A stretch of DNA of 64,000 nt from Acanthacorydalis orientalis (GCA_034766995.1 CM068313.1:4147461-4211460); one strand, 5' to 3'; shown: positions 52,379 to 64,000, counted from the first letter of the stretch. Notes: a model not told the origin generated them from the sequence alone. Translations and numbers: made by a program.

Positions 52379-53140
52379 CCGGATTTGTTTTACCCCTTTT
52401 TCCCTTCATTCCGTGTATTTTTTGGTCTGCTCGTATCTTGGTTTTCTGTTTTAAAACCCTTTTTTGTATTTATTTCTTTATTGGTTTATAAGAATTTTTA
52501 AATGTTAATTTAGACGAATCGTTATATCGAAATGTGTTCGTGACCTAAAATCAACTTCAGTTTATAGAATCGTCTTAAGTTCGTGGAAACAGCTACTCGG
52601 TTCAGATCTGTCGACAAATTTTTATATTCTGTAAAATAAAATATCCCGAATATCTCTTCAAACACTCATTATTCATGATGGAATTCAGCCTCGTACACCT
52701 TATTAATCGGATTTAAATTACTTGCTAAAGACGGTGTTTCCAAGCGGTTACTGTACGACTCTACTGGTAAATCACACCAGTTACTTAATATCTTTCAACA
52801 GTGGATTACAAGAATATATCATGAAAGTATAATGCTTCTGTCTGTGTACTATTTGTTTTTAAATATGCGGTTTACCTTATTAGACAGGACTTCACCTGCG
52901 ACAACGAACATCAACCACAAACGGTCGTGAATTCCCTAAAAGAAATACTTTTTTATGAATTCGCAGGTCATTCTCCTTGTGTATCGTACAGGTAATAGTG
53001 TGAATACCTGTATGTTATTTTGAAAACAAATACGATGACACATCACTTTACTATTATAAAAAGAAATATCCCCGCTTTTTGATAAATGTTTCCTCGTAGT
53101 GACAAGAAATCATTTTTGTCAGTCATTCGAATCAGTTCGG

Positions 53141-53212
<72 letters not shown>

Positions 53213-53700
53213 ATAATGTGTGTGTGTATGTACTTAAAATAGATATTCTTGTCCAAACGGAATCTAAATGGTAAAGGAAATACTTGACTCGCTTTGTCAA
53301 GGTCGTTGATCCGGTTCTTATTGTGTATGGTTTAGTCAATTTCTTTCTGTCTTATTGGTACATGATTGGGTTTTCCTACAACAAAAATATCTGTGCAGCA
53401 TTGCATATTGCCCAATTTCATGTAAACATCTAATCGTTTTTATCACGAACTGTGTTTATTAAATCTTGCTAATCGATTGTACAGAAACTGGTTTGTCTCG
53501 ATAGACGTTTAATAGTTTTACGAAACGCATCTCGTTTTTTTTTTTAATCAATAAACACCTTTTTCGACAATCAGTTTGTTGTTCGTTATTGTAATATTAA
53601 TTCGTTGTGAAATGTCCGATGGTCAAAATTCTTGTTAAGGTCGTCTAGCGTTTATTTTATTCACTCGATTGAAATATATTTCAAAGTTTACAACGGTTAA
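52379..53700. other. Non-coding with (AT)n(GT)n array
   Basis: No gene seen. A microsatellite AT then GT lies at about 53141-53212. Open frames there are artefacts. Confidence 0.5.
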
Positions 53701-53703
53701 CAT

Positions 53704-54142
53704 TTAACCCCTTAATGGAGACAGTCGAGTCAACTCAGGTCCGAGAAATTCATATTCGTTCCCTGTTCGCTACTAACGCCCAATCCTCCTTTAACAAATA
53801 ACAGAAGTTAACAAATTGCACGCACAAATAATAAACGTTAAATTTTTTTATTAGAATAGTTTATAAAAATTAGAAAAAAAAGACAATTTTGAAATGAGTA
53901 ATAATTTTTTTTCTCTAAAGCTTCAGCAAATACAATATTTTGAATAAATTTCTTAGACAGTTCCATATGCATCCACTCAGCTTGGTAAAGTTGTATATAT
54001 TCGGTCTCCAGCCACTCTGCATTTTTTCAATTTTCTAACAAGATTTATTAATGTTTTTTCTTATGCAATGAAAATAAAAAATCAAATAATTGACCGAGAA
54101 ACGACCGCTTTTTGATATTTAATTGGTGCGTTAAGGAGTTAA
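53704..54142. mobile_element. piggyBac-like TTAA MITE
   Basis: A TTAA at each end (53704-53707 and 54139-54142). Inside these, the ends read CCCCTTAATGG and, inverted, CTCCTTAACGC, so they match at 7-8 positions. TTAA duplication with C-rich CCC-YTTAA ends is characteristic of piggyBac-type elements. About 435 bases, no coding sequence. Confidence 0.6.
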
Positions 54143-54308
54143 TTGTTTACATCAGTTAACAAAACCGTTTTGAAATGGGTAAAAACATATAAAAAATCAA
54201 TGTTCAGATTGTCTTCTTAGGATGCTATTCAATTTCCAATCTACTTTTTTTTTCCTCTTTTAATGTACATTTCATTCAAAAATGAATTATTTTCTCATCT
54301 TACGAACT

Positions 54309-55134
54309 ATTAGATGTAAAAAATATTTTTTGTATTTAAGTCGAATCAGTTATAACTCTATTTTAACCCGTTCAGACCGTGTGGGCATAATTATGTACAC
54401 TTGTTTTAACGTTTCATAATATCTAAATTAATTATTTGACACCAATTCACTTTCTGTGTCCTTGAAGACAAACTATATAAATGATGTTATTAACTTCTTA
54501 TATATTATTTTTATGTTAATAATGTTGTGCTAAATACTGGAAAACTGAAAAGTCAATGAAAAAAAATATATGAAAAAGATATTTTTATCTTAGTTAAATC
54601 CCTATCACCTACAATCAACAGAAACATATTTTTCCCCAACAGAATTAATTCAGGTCTAAATGGATTAAATTAAAATATTTTCTTGTCATATTAGGATTTT
54701 AAAGTGCACATCTTAACATTTAAGAACGCTATATATCTTGGTCAAGCAATTGAGATAACCTCACAAAACAATAGTGAACACGATGGCGTCCGAAAAACGG
54801 AAAATTAGGTATTGCATACTTTTCATTCCAGCTGAAAAAAAATGCTGCCGTAGCGGTCGAAATAATTTGTTCAGCTTTTTGGGAACGTTTTGTGATGCAT
54901 GAAACATACAAAAAGTGCTAAAACAGTGGAAAAGGTCCGAAAAAGCAATGACGAATTCCTTCCAGCGAACCATTCATGTTTTTAGACAAGGGTTTCGTCG
55001 GTTACCCGACAGATGGAGAAAACTTACACAAAGTAATGGAGGATATTTTCAGAATTGAAATATATATTTAATTTTTTCCGCAAATATTCGTTGCCCGTTA
55101 AAAAAGGCACCGAACGGATCGGCACACCTAATAA
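54309..55134 (+). mobile_element. Internally deleted mariner copy A3 (interrupted)
   Basis: Left end TTAGATGTAAAAAATATTTT near 54309, right end, inverted, TTAGGTGTGCCGATCCG at 55134. The coding remnant begins MASEKRKIRYCILFI at about 54783, with further pieces in other frames (KKNAAVAVEIICSAF, KVLKQWKRSEKA), and ends RQGFRRLPDRWRKLTQSNGG then YFQN and a stop near 55057. The first part is a mariner N-terminal helix-turn-helix (F-x-x-x-K-N-A-A-E-A-x-x-x-I-C pattern); the last is the mariner C-terminal L-P-x-R-W-x-K-x-x-x-S-N-G-x-Y-F. The catalytic middle is deleted. A piggyBac-like MITE sits inside at 54363-54668. Confidence 0.8.
54363..54668. mobile_element. piggyBac-like MITE nested in mariner A3
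   Basis: TTAA at 54363-54366 and at 54665-54668 bracket about 300 bases. The ends read CCCGTTCAGACCGTGTGG and, inverted, TCCATTTAGACCTGAATT, similar over 12-15 positions. Removing the insert and one TTAA rebuilds the sequence CTATTTTAAATTAAAATATT, which matches the uninterrupted copy at 35256-35773. Confidence 0.75.
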
Positions 55135-55366
55135 TTGTTGTATCTATAAAAAAAATCAACAGTTTTTTGACATTTAATTCGATTTATCTAAGACACTGTC
55201 ACGGATGACGTGTAGCGGATATTCACAATTCTTGTCCGATTTCATTTTATCAGAAAATCCATACATTCGTAAATCATATTTCAGATTATGTTCATAATCG
55301 TGTTCGACTTTGCCTATCAAATTTATTTTTAGTAGTCGCGTCATCTACATAATTGATTATCGCAAG

Positions 55367-55369
<3 letters not shown>

Positions 55370-55413
<44 letters not shown>

Positions 55414-55755
55414 TATCTTATCTGTTCTGAAAACTGCCAGTTAAATATCACACTTTTTTCTGTCCGATGCGTCATTAAATGGTCAAATTCAATTTCGATA
55501 AAGTAATTCCATGTTTACAAACATTCATTCTCGTACATAAATTTTTATATTATTTACATAGCTTATAGGTTTGTGACTCAGATAGTGTTTTAATTGGAGA
55601 AGAGGTTGTGTTTTTTTTTATTCATTGAACAATTCGTTACACACATTCTTCATTCGACTGTAATTATTTTTTAAATTATGAATACAATATCTGAAAATAG
55701 ATATGAAATAACTTAGTTTGCGTAGAATATCATCAATTTATTTATTTGTATTCTT

Positions 55756-55828
<73 letters not shown>
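55370..55828. repeat. (AT)n microsatellites
   Basis: Pure runs at about 55370-55408 and 55759-55828, with plain AT-rich sequence between. Confidence 0.95.
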
Positions 55829-55830
<2 letters not shown>

Positions 55831-55849
55831 CGTCACTTATTTATGCATG

Positions 55850-56276
55850 ATCGTGGTTTCTGTGGTACCCAATAATGTTTACCTCATATACAAAATAACA
55901 CATTGGAATTTGTTTGCGATAATGATTATACAGACATACTAACTATATATATATATATATATATGTATGTAACAACATGTTGCATTATATTTACGGGAAA
56001 GATTATATAGACATAAATGAATTTTAAAAAATATGTTTGTTGTTTCATTCAGTTACATTACATGATATGCTTATAATTGACTAGGGATCGAGTATAGCAA
56101 GCAGAGGGCGAAGCCCCTTAGTGTATACACAAAAACAAATTTATTCACAAAAAATTCGATGACGTTCCACTAATTTATTTATAACAATATGGTTTCTATG
56201 GTACCCAATAATGTTTACCTCATATACAAAATAACACGTTGGAATTTGTTTGCGATAATGATTATACAGACATACT

Positions 56277-56341
<65 letters not shown>

Positions 56342-56486
56342 CAATACGTTGCAATGTATCTACGGGAATGATTATATAGACAGAAATGAGTTTTAAAAAA
56401 TATGTTTGTTGTTTCATTCGGTTATAAGACATGCTAATAATTGACAAGTGGTCGAGTGCAGCGAGCTGAGGGCAACGCCCGCTAGT
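55850..56486 (+). mobile_element. Two tandem Helentron-like units
   Basis: Two units about 336 bases apart. Each starts TGGTTTCTRTGGTACCCAAT then AATGTTTACC, contains GATTATACAGACATACTAAC then (AT)n then a GTTGCA...ACGGGAA...GATTATATAGACA box, and ends GAGGGCGAAGCCCCTTAGTG or GAGGGCAACGCCCGCTAGTG: a GGGC/GCCC hairpin right before CTTAGT or CTAGT. A hairpin followed by CTAG and T resembles a Helitron 3' end. Against it, similarity continues a little beyond the CTAG (TTATTCACAAAAA / TTATCCACAAAAA), so the units may simply be a tandem duplication. Confidence 0.45.
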
Positions 56487-56616
56487 GTATATGTATAAAA
56501 TCAAAATTATCCACAAAAACTTTATAAAACAATACGTTGCAAAAAATAATCTATTTTAATCAGTCAATCAGAACACGAATAAAAATGACTCGGCGACAAC
56601 AGGGCTAATTTTTATT

Positions 56617-56619
<3 letters not shown>

Positions 56620-56686
<67 letters not shown>

Positions 56687-56819
56687 CAGGAGCAGCAGTA
56701 GCTTGTCAATCCACTGCTGAATAAAAGCTTTTTCCATGATTTTCGATTTTGTACGATTGAATGACTCTTCCACTGATTTCCAATAAAAATTTTAATTTCC
56801 TTATCCCCTCTGTTCATTG

Positions 56820-56873
<54 letters not shown>
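56620..56873. repeat. Two (AT)n microsatellites
   Basis: Pure runs at about 56620-56685 and 56820-56873, flanking about 135 bases of unique sequence. Confidence 0.95.
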
Positions 56874-56879
<6 letters not shown>

Positions 56880-56924
56880 AACATACTTATAAGGAAGGTA
56901 ACAAAAACTTAATAAAATATACAA

Positions 56925-57026
56925 GACTTAGAGCCAGAATTATCAGAAGAAGTAGAATATGCAATTAAAAGCATGAAAAATAGAAGTGCAGCAGGAAATG
57001 ATGGAATAGTAGCAGACATTTTTTAA
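56925..57026 (+). pseudogene. Non-LTR retrotransposon reverse-transcriptase fragment
   Basis: A short frame reads EPELSEEVEYAIKSMKNRSA then AGNDGIVADIF and a stop. The pattern E-V-x-x-A-I-x-x-M-K-x-x-K-A-x-G-x-D-G-I is the start of the reverse-transcriptase domain of RTE/CR1-type LINEs. Only about 34 residues are left and the fragment ends where the next transposase remnant begins. Confidence 0.7.
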
Positions 57027-57420
57027 TGTTCCTGGTTCCAACGAGATGGAGCTACAGCGCACACAGAAAGACCCGTTATAGAACTTGAACATGACATTTT
57101 GGTGAAGGCTTAATTTCACGGAATGGCGATTTTAATTGGCCATCGTGTCTGCCTGATTTGAGCTATTCCGATTTTTTTTCTTTGGGGCTACTTGAAGGAC
57201 GTGTATACATCACAAAGCCAAAAACCATCCTGTAGCTAAAGAACAACGTCCGAGTAAAAATTCTGAGTGTCCTGTCCGGAAATCATGAGAGAATTGATGA
57301 GAAATATCTTATAAAGAGCTCGACTTTGTGAAGCCGAAAATGGGCATCGCTTGATGTCATCTTTCATATGTAATTAGGAAAAATTCTCCATCATTATACT
57401 ATATTTTAGGAAATAAAAAA
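57027..57420 (+). pseudogene. Tc1/mariner-superfamily transposase remnant
   Basis: Starts in a fresh frame with WFQRDGATAHTERPVIELEH then DILVKA, continues with FFLWGYLKDVYITKPKT and an eroded tail (EEKYLIKSSTL-like, WASLDVIF). The motif W-F-Q-x-D-G-A-T-A-H carries the second catalytic Asp and F-F-L-W-G-Y-L-K follows the third catalytic position in a common insect group of this superfamily. Several stops and shifts are present. It abuts the LINE fragment exactly, so one probably inserted into the other. Confidence 0.8.
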
Positions 57421-58024
57421 AGATGAAAATATTATAGAACCAAAAAATATTAATGTTTTTAAACCACCTGTATATAGAAGAAGATAAAATTATTTTATCA
57501 CTTGTACTGTTTTTACTTTCAACAGAAAATCTGCAGATTCAAGATAACTGTACGGAATTTGTAAGAAGTGCATTCCAGTGTGTGTGTTTCTTAATAAAGA
57601 AAGTGTTGCATATTTCTTATACAAAAGTCATGATAGCGCAAATATGCATTTTTCTTTTCTTAGAAAATTAAGAATATTATTTTCAATAAATCAGATCCGG
57701 TTTCTTTTCATCACTGTATGAAAAAGTGCGTCACAATAATCGAAATATGTGCAATAATTGCATTAGTTTTCTCCAATATTAGTATATAATTATGACGTAT
57801 GGAATTGTAAAAAACTAATTGCAATCCAATATGTGTGTGGTGTTATGATAATAAGCGACATTTCCTTTTTTAGTAACCGAAGCAATGTCAGCTTTTCCTT
57901 ATCGTTTATATCGAAATTCACACGATATTTTCTTTATATTAAAAAAAAATATCCCATTACTTGTCAACCATGATGTAATTCCGATTTTAGATGATTTTCT
58001 ATTTTTGAAAACTGTTACAAATCG

Positions 58025-58025
<1 letters not shown>
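57421..58025. other. Non-coding, no gene seen
   Basis: AT-rich sequence; open frames at 57453-57671 and 57885-58103 have no recognisable features, and the second ends in a TA repeat. Confidence 0.45.

Positions 58026-58026
<1 letters not shown>

Positions 58027-58096
<70 letters not shown>
58027..58096. repeat. (AT)n microsatellite
   Basis: A pure AT run of about 68 bases. Confidence 0.95.
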
Positions 58097-58101
<5 letters not shown>

Positions 58102-58151
58102 GAAATTAGCATACAAAGTGTTTTAAAAAAATAAAATAAAAATTATTCCAA

Positions 58152-59695
58152 GTAGCCGTCGTGTGTTTTTTTCGGTCAAAAAATAAAAGTTCGAAATATT
58201 TATCTTTTTTCCTATAGATCAATTATTTAGGCTGATTGTAATACATTTCAGCTAAAAATTATGTTTTTGGCTCGAAAATATATTATTTATGAACGAAATT
58301 CGATTTTGTAGAATTTTGTCTCATCACTTGAAAGATAAAAATTTCAATAAAAATCGAAATACAAACTAAAACTGTCTGATATATTTTTTTTGAAACGACA
58401 TATGTTTACTTTACATGACAGAATGATTTATAAAGCAATAGTGTTGTAAAATTTTGATTTAAAAATTATTGAAGTGTAAATTAATATTTTTAGGTCAAAA
58501 CTCTGGAATTCAATAAAACCTCTGTTTCATGTTTAAATTATATTTTCAAATTATTCAAAACGTGTTCTTTGTCAATAATATTTAATATTTTATGATAAAA
58601 ACACAATTTTGAATTAAAAAAATCATTTTTCAAAAATCATGATTTTTCATCAAAATCTGCATACTGTAGGTCGTGTGTTTTTTTCGGTCAAAAAATAAAA
58701 GTTTGAAATATTTAACTTTTTGTCTATAAGTCAATTATTTAGACTGATTGTAATATATTTCAGCCAAAAATTAGGTTTTTGGCTCAAAAATATATTATTT
58801 ATGAACGAAATTCGATTTTGAAGAATTTTGTCTTCTCTCTTAAAAGATATAAACTTCCATAAAAATCGAAATACATGCTAGAAGTGTCTCATATATTTTT
58901 TTTTGAACGATATATGTGTAGGTCGTGTGTTTTTTTAGGTCAAAAAATAAAAGTTTGAAATATGAAACTTTTTGTCCATAAATCAATTATTTACACTGAT
59001 TGTAATACATTTCAGCCAAAAATTACGTTTTTGGCTCAAAAATATATTATTTATGAACGAAATTCGATTTTGTACAATTTTATCTTTTCTATTAAAAGAT
59101 AAAAAATGTTCAAAAATGGAAATACATGCTGGAACTCTCTGAAATATTTTTTTTGGATCAAAATATACATACACTACATGTTAGAATGATTTATAAATTA
59201 ATAATGATGTGGAATTGTGATTGAAAAATTATTGAACTGTAAATGAAGGTTTGTACGTCAAAAGTCAATAAAACCACTGTTTCATAAATAAAATACACTT
59301 TCTTATCATTAAAATTGTGTTTTTCGTCAATAATATCTAATATTTATTGATAAAATAACAATTTCGAACCAAACAAATCGTTTTTCAAAAATCATGATTT
59401 TTCATCAAAATTTGCATACTGTAGGTCGTGCGTTTTTTCATGTCAAAAAATGAAAGTTTAAAATACTAAACTTTTTGTCCATAAATCAATTATTTAGAGT
59501 GATTGTAATACATTTCAGTCAAAAATTGCATTTCTAGTTCAAAAATATGGTATTTATAAACGAAATTCGTATTTGAAAAATTTTGTCTCTTTTCTCAATT
59601 CATTAAAAGCTTGATAAAAATCAAAATACATTTTATAATACACTGAAATATTTTTTTTGAAACTAGTATACATTTATTTTATATGACAGAATGGA
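58152..59695. repeat. Tandem satellite-like repeat, about 510-bp unit
   Basis: Units start with GTAGGTCGTGTGTTTTTTTC then GGTCAAAAAATAAAAGTT at 58152, 58676, 58918 and 59421 (spacings 524, 242 and 503). Each continues CAATTATTTAGACTGATTGT then AATACATTTCAGCCAAAAAT and ATGAACGAAATTCGATTTTG. Full units end CAAAAATCATGATTTTTCAT then CAAAATTTGCATACT. The second unit is cut to half length and the last is partial. No frame runs through. Confidence 0.9.
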
Positions 59696-59699
59696 CCAT

Positions 59700-60205
59700 G
59701 GAAATATAGTTTGCATCAAACTGCAATCCCTGCATTTCTCATTAACCTGATGATTAAGTGCACATATTTTGTTTAAATATGGAAGTCGGTGTTACGGTCG
59801 ACGGACGTTCGCGCGCACCAAACGATAATTACTTCAGTATGTGATGACGTTTTCCGTTTAATAATCAATGTATTCATATCTCGTGACGTCTCGTGACTAA
59901 AGATGCGTAGGTCGGCCGATTCTTCTAACGAAAATGTAATTGATCAATCATGTCATGCAGTTAAGAATAGATCTTGTACTACTGTGTCAAATCATTCAGA
60001 TTTACAAGAAATCTCCATACATCCGAACAGATTAGTCAGAGACACTGGCGACGAAACCGCGACGTGTGCGTGTCGATAATGTCTCTTTACGCACGAATAT
60101 CTGTTAATCTACATGCGTCACACACACACACAAACATCTGTTGGATTGTGTATTTATAAATGTGTCGTCATATGTCGGAGATCTTGTGTTGTTCACAACA
60201 AACGA
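59700..60205. other. CpG-richer non-coding segment
   Basis: A patch with TTACGGTCGACGGACGTTCG then CGCGCACC at about 59792-59820 and more CG dinucleotides through 60080. The open frame at 59974-60159 has no recognisable domain. A regulatory role is possible but unsupported. Confidence 0.3.
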
Positions 60206-60212
60206 AAACAGA

Positions 60213-60391
60213 TAGATATTAGATGTAAACATTAATTCGATCCGTTTGAATTGAATCAGTCATAACTCTGATTTAAACTGAAATGTTTTCTCGTGTGTAA
60301 GCCAGTGGTCTTTGTTTTGATCAATAGATATATGCGTCTTTATACTCGATACGTAAAAACCGCAATTATTTTCGCACCAATCTAATAATAC
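60213..60391. mobile_element. Chimeric mini-mariner with two unlike ends
   Basis: The left end TTAGATGTAAACATTAATTC and leader belong to family A (as at 35256); the right end, inverted, TTAGATTGGTGCGAAAATAA then TTGCGGTTTTTAC belongs to the MADE1-like family (as at 23225). Only about 180 bases separate them. It may be two insertions with the middle lost, or a recombinant element. Confidence 0.55.
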
Positions 60392-60399
60392 AGTTGTGT

Positions 60400-61307
60400 A
60401 ACACTTGCTTGTAATAATTGATGAAAAAAAAAGAATAATTCATATTTTTATTTGACTCACCCTCTTATATCCATTTATATATTCATGTGGGTGTCAATTG
60501 AATAGCACAACGGCCCAAATAAGGTTCGGAATTACCAGCATCTACTCAACCGAAACATGAAGGAAATAAAAAATATGTATTCTTAATATGACACCTCTGT
60601 TCCGAGAAATTGACGTTTAGAAGCGTTTAAAAAATGCGGATATTGTCTTTTCACATAAAGGAAACAAGACATATTTGTGTTGCATTCCTGCAACCAACAC
60701 TATCAGCTGATACAAGGTTCTGAGAAAATATGAAAATCGTCCGAATCGATTTAATTAAAAATACATATTTATGAGTAAGAGAAAAGTTGCGTGCTACTAT
60801 TATGATTTTTTTTTAATTAGCTGGAACGCATTCTTGTGGGTTGTGCCGGCGCCGTCGCACCAACATTTCCAATGCACCGACGTACGTACGAAACGTTTCG
60901 CATAAATTGGTATTTTTTTTCGCTATTAAATATGAAACGAACGACCTTGATATTAATAGTCGATTTTTTTTAATGTATTTCTTTGAATATCAAGGATGGT
61001 GTATAATAATGTAATGGCTGCGATGACGCGCAAAAAAACACATAAATAAATAAGACTTGTAATCATCCGACGAACATTTTAATTAACTCTCCGTAAGGTT
61101 TTTTATTTATTATTATTATCATCATCTATGGAGGATGTTTGAAATTTGACATTAAAATTGTAAGTTTCGACGGTGTGAGATATTGTCGAGTGCCGGCCTT
61201 GTTATTTTGTCGATACAATTATTTGATGATTTTCGAAGTATGTCTAGTGAGATTCTGAGAAATACACAGAGATTTAGTAAAGTCGGTTAATTTTTTTATA
61301 AAATCAA

Positions 61308-61361
<54 letters not shown>

Positions 61362-61744
61362 AAAACAATAGTATGTTTTTTCTTAAAAAAAACGAGACAT
61401 TTTTTGTACGTTTTTTTGTTTAATGGATATAGTTATTTGCCTAATGACTCAAATTTTTCCATTATTGAGTCATATGCGAAAAAAGTCCAAAACATTTTTC
61501 TTCACCAGATGATTGTTATGATATAATCAGAACTAGTAAAATGAAAGCACCGTGTCATATGGTTCAAATGACTCATCAAATTTTTTTTTCTCGACAATTC
61601 CATTTGAAAATTCTTTCAGTAACAGAAAGGTAACAGTTACAGGATTGTCAGTAAATTGGCTTAAATGCATTGGATAAAATTAAAAACGTTAAAACCGCAT
61701 GTCATACAATTCAAATATGATTATAACGAAGATGCAGATTTCAG
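60400..61744. other. Non-coding, no gene seen
   Basis: Contains a CpG-richer patch near 60830-60905 (GTGCCGGCGCCGTCGCACC) and an (AT)n run at about 61312-61361. Confidence 0.45.
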
Positions 61745-62060
61745 TGCCATTAAAGTGTGCAGTTGGTAGGTCAATAGCTCGACAACACCTTTTCCCAAAG
61801 CTGGACAAATCAATCGGCTTCGGTATCATTTTTGTCAATTAGAATGCGAAAAGCATGCATTACCTGATATTTTTGGACGCCATCATGTTTGCCTATCACT
61901 GTTTTGTGAGGTTATGCAAACTGCTTGACAAAGTTATATAGTGTTTTTAAATGTTAATGTTGGCACTAAAAATCCTAAAATGACTAGAAGATGATTCAAA
62001 ACAGAGTTATGATCGATTTAATTTAAAAAAAAAACGAATTAATTTTTACACTTAATACAT
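61745..62060 (-). mobile_element. Internally deleted mariner copy A4 (truncated)
   Basis: On the minus strand it starts TTAAGTGTAAAAATTAATTC near 62057, then ATCGATCATAACTCTG, GTGCCAACATTAACATTTAA, and a start like MASKNIR near 61882, followed by TTTGTCCAGCTTTGGGAAAA. It is the reversed 5' half of the family; the tail is missing or unrecognisable. Confidence 0.65.
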
Positions 62061-62860
62061 TTAGCAATCTGAAAATTGAAAAACGCATGGATGTCCAAAA
62101 ATAATCAATTATTGTACATTTTTGATAATAAAATTTACAGTTTCTGTGATGAATGAAAAATCCAATTATGAAAGTTAAAAGAAAAAGTTAATCTAGTTTA
62201 GTAGTGTTATCTCAATTAGAACTACTTTTGTACACCGTTCTGTGATTTGACAAGCCTCGGAACCTAATGAAATATGTAAATTAATATTCTATGCATTTTT
62301 TTTAAAAAAAATACATTCATCCGTGAGTTAATTGCCATTGTGTTTGAAAATTCACTGATGTTAATAATGAATTGAAATCTGATTTTTTTAAAATAAACAT
62401 TCATTAAAAAGCAATACTTTTAGTTGAAGAATGTCTATACGAATGTAATCAACCTGTGATCTACTTTAAAGAATCCATACAAAGACAACACCCGTCATTA
62501 TTTGTACAAATAATGACAACAAATCGATGCAACGTATAGAAAGTGTATGAATTTCTGTTTATCCGCCGATAACATAAACTAATAGAGAAAAAGTAAACTA
62601 ACACAAATTTTATATAGATTAAATTTAATTGACTTTCTTTCTTTGTGTGCGGTCGGTTCCCTGGCAAGAAAACCCAGCGACGATTCATCTTTTTACCTGT
62701 GTTTGTATGTAACGGATATCACAACAAATTTAATTCAAAAACAAAGACCTGTTCGTTGCATGTATATATTTTTATCTGCTCGAACCATAAAATTGTATTT
62801 ATAATACATTTATGAAATTGTCTATTATTAATAAATGTAGGTCAGTTTTAAATACACACA

Positions 62861-62919
<59 letters not shown>

Positions 62920-64000
62920 TTTTTTTTTAAAACTGTTATTGTTTCAACGACGACAACAACAATAATTAATATAAACTTCATGGCTCCGTGTAGATTTATT
63001 ATTATTCATACCGCATTGTCATCTGACGTGCTATAATAATGGTGAAAAGGAAAAGTAAACTTTTCTCATGTACACCGATTGTATAGAATAATACATATAT
63101 ATTATTTTCGTCTGAATGTTTATTCATTTTATTAGCAATTGTCGCAATGGGATTCGTTTCTCGGATATAGGTCAGAGTCTGTGTTGGTATTTTGTCAGAG
63201 GTGCACCGATCTGTATCAAATATCAACAGAAAAGAGATTATATTTTAATCTGATTGTATTTTCTTTATAATTTCGTTTATCGTTTGTGAAGAATGTTAAA
63301 GTATTTTTTTTTTGATCGATACTAAAAATCCATTTGGATCGAATGGTTTCGATTTCGCAAATGTTTATTTTTTTGTTCGCCCCACAAAAAAAAACGTTTT
63401 TTCTCCTTGATATAAAGTAATTGATAACCGATGATTTCTGATTGTTGTTTATGCGTATTTGGATTAATCTGTATATTAACGCTCTAAGAATGAGACATTT
63501 AAATTTACATGCGCCTAACCTCTTAAGCGTTTTGTATTATCTTGAGAGTGTTCACTGGTGTGCTTAATTATTTCTAGTCGATGATGAGTATACTCGACGA
63601 AAACACAGAAAATCCACTTGCTGTCAGATTGAGTTAAATTATAATAAAATGATAATTTTTTTTGGTTGTTTGTTTGAAATATTATTAATTTTATTGGTAA
63701 GTAACTCACAAATCGTATTTCATTACTGTTTGTTGCTATCTATTTTTTTTACCTTGAATGTTGTTTCAAATTCAGGCGATTTTCCAAATATTACTCATCA
63801 TGTAAATAAGTGTGCTCCACTATTATGTTTAGTAAGTCATAATCTAAAAAATTTTCCATATAGAACACACATTTGTTTCTTGTCGAATGGGAAATAGTGA
63901 AATTTGGGTCAGGATGAGCAGTAAATTTAAATGGTGCTCGTTCTCCACCTCTGATATTCCATTGTACATTTGAATTTTTATTTTCTTTATCGGGTTCATT
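62061..64000. other. AT-rich non-coding to window end
   Basis: No gene seen. An (AT)n run lies at about 62867-62916. Weak family C-like phrases occur near 62100 and 63430-63495. All open frames are short and without motifs. Confidence 0.5.

Overview
This is an AT-rich animal nuclear contig, most likely from an insect. Spliced GT-AG exons, TTAA/TA-targeted DNA transposons, a Brahma-complex gene whose C-terminus resembles Bap170/ARID2, and a proline/tyrosine-rich secreted protein of cuticle or matrix type all point that way. I cannot name the order or species from sequence alone. Coding capacity is small, about 6 kb of exon in 64 kb, and all three recognisable genes lie in the first 20.4 kb.

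Layout. (1) 670-6171, plus strand: the last five exons of the PBAP/PBAF subunit Bap170/ARID2, followed by a 3' UTR to about 6.9 kb. (2) 10119-12790, plus strand: seven exons of Naa15/Nat1, the TPR scaffold of the NatA N-terminal acetyltransferase. The open frame stops at a good splice donor and the last third of the protein is not seen. (3) 16546-20316, minus strand: one intronless 1256-codon exon for an unrecognised secreted, proline/tyrosine/asparagine-rich protein with three internal repeats. It starts right after a splice acceptor, so a 5' exon lies upstream. If the Naa15 tail lies further right, this gene is nested in a Naa15 intron.

The remaining 43 kb holds no supportable host gene. 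It is a graveyard of small DNA transposons: a full-length but broken mariner (50648-51909), at least five other transposase remnants, an internally deleted mariner family with four copies, a MADE1-like 80-bp mini-mariner, piggyBac-like TTAA MITEs (one inserted inside a mariner copy), three fold-back families, Helentron-like units with TA-repeat cores, several tandem repeats (one with a roughly 510-bp unit), a short reverse-transcriptase remnant, and more than thirty (AT)n microsatellites.

The two housekeeping genes act in separate processes (chromatin remodelling and co-translational N-terminal acetylation), and the secreted protein is unrelated to either. I see no operon-like or pathway logic in the window. 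The most unusual items are the unrecognised 1256-residue repeat protein, its possible nesting, and the layered mini-transposon structure.
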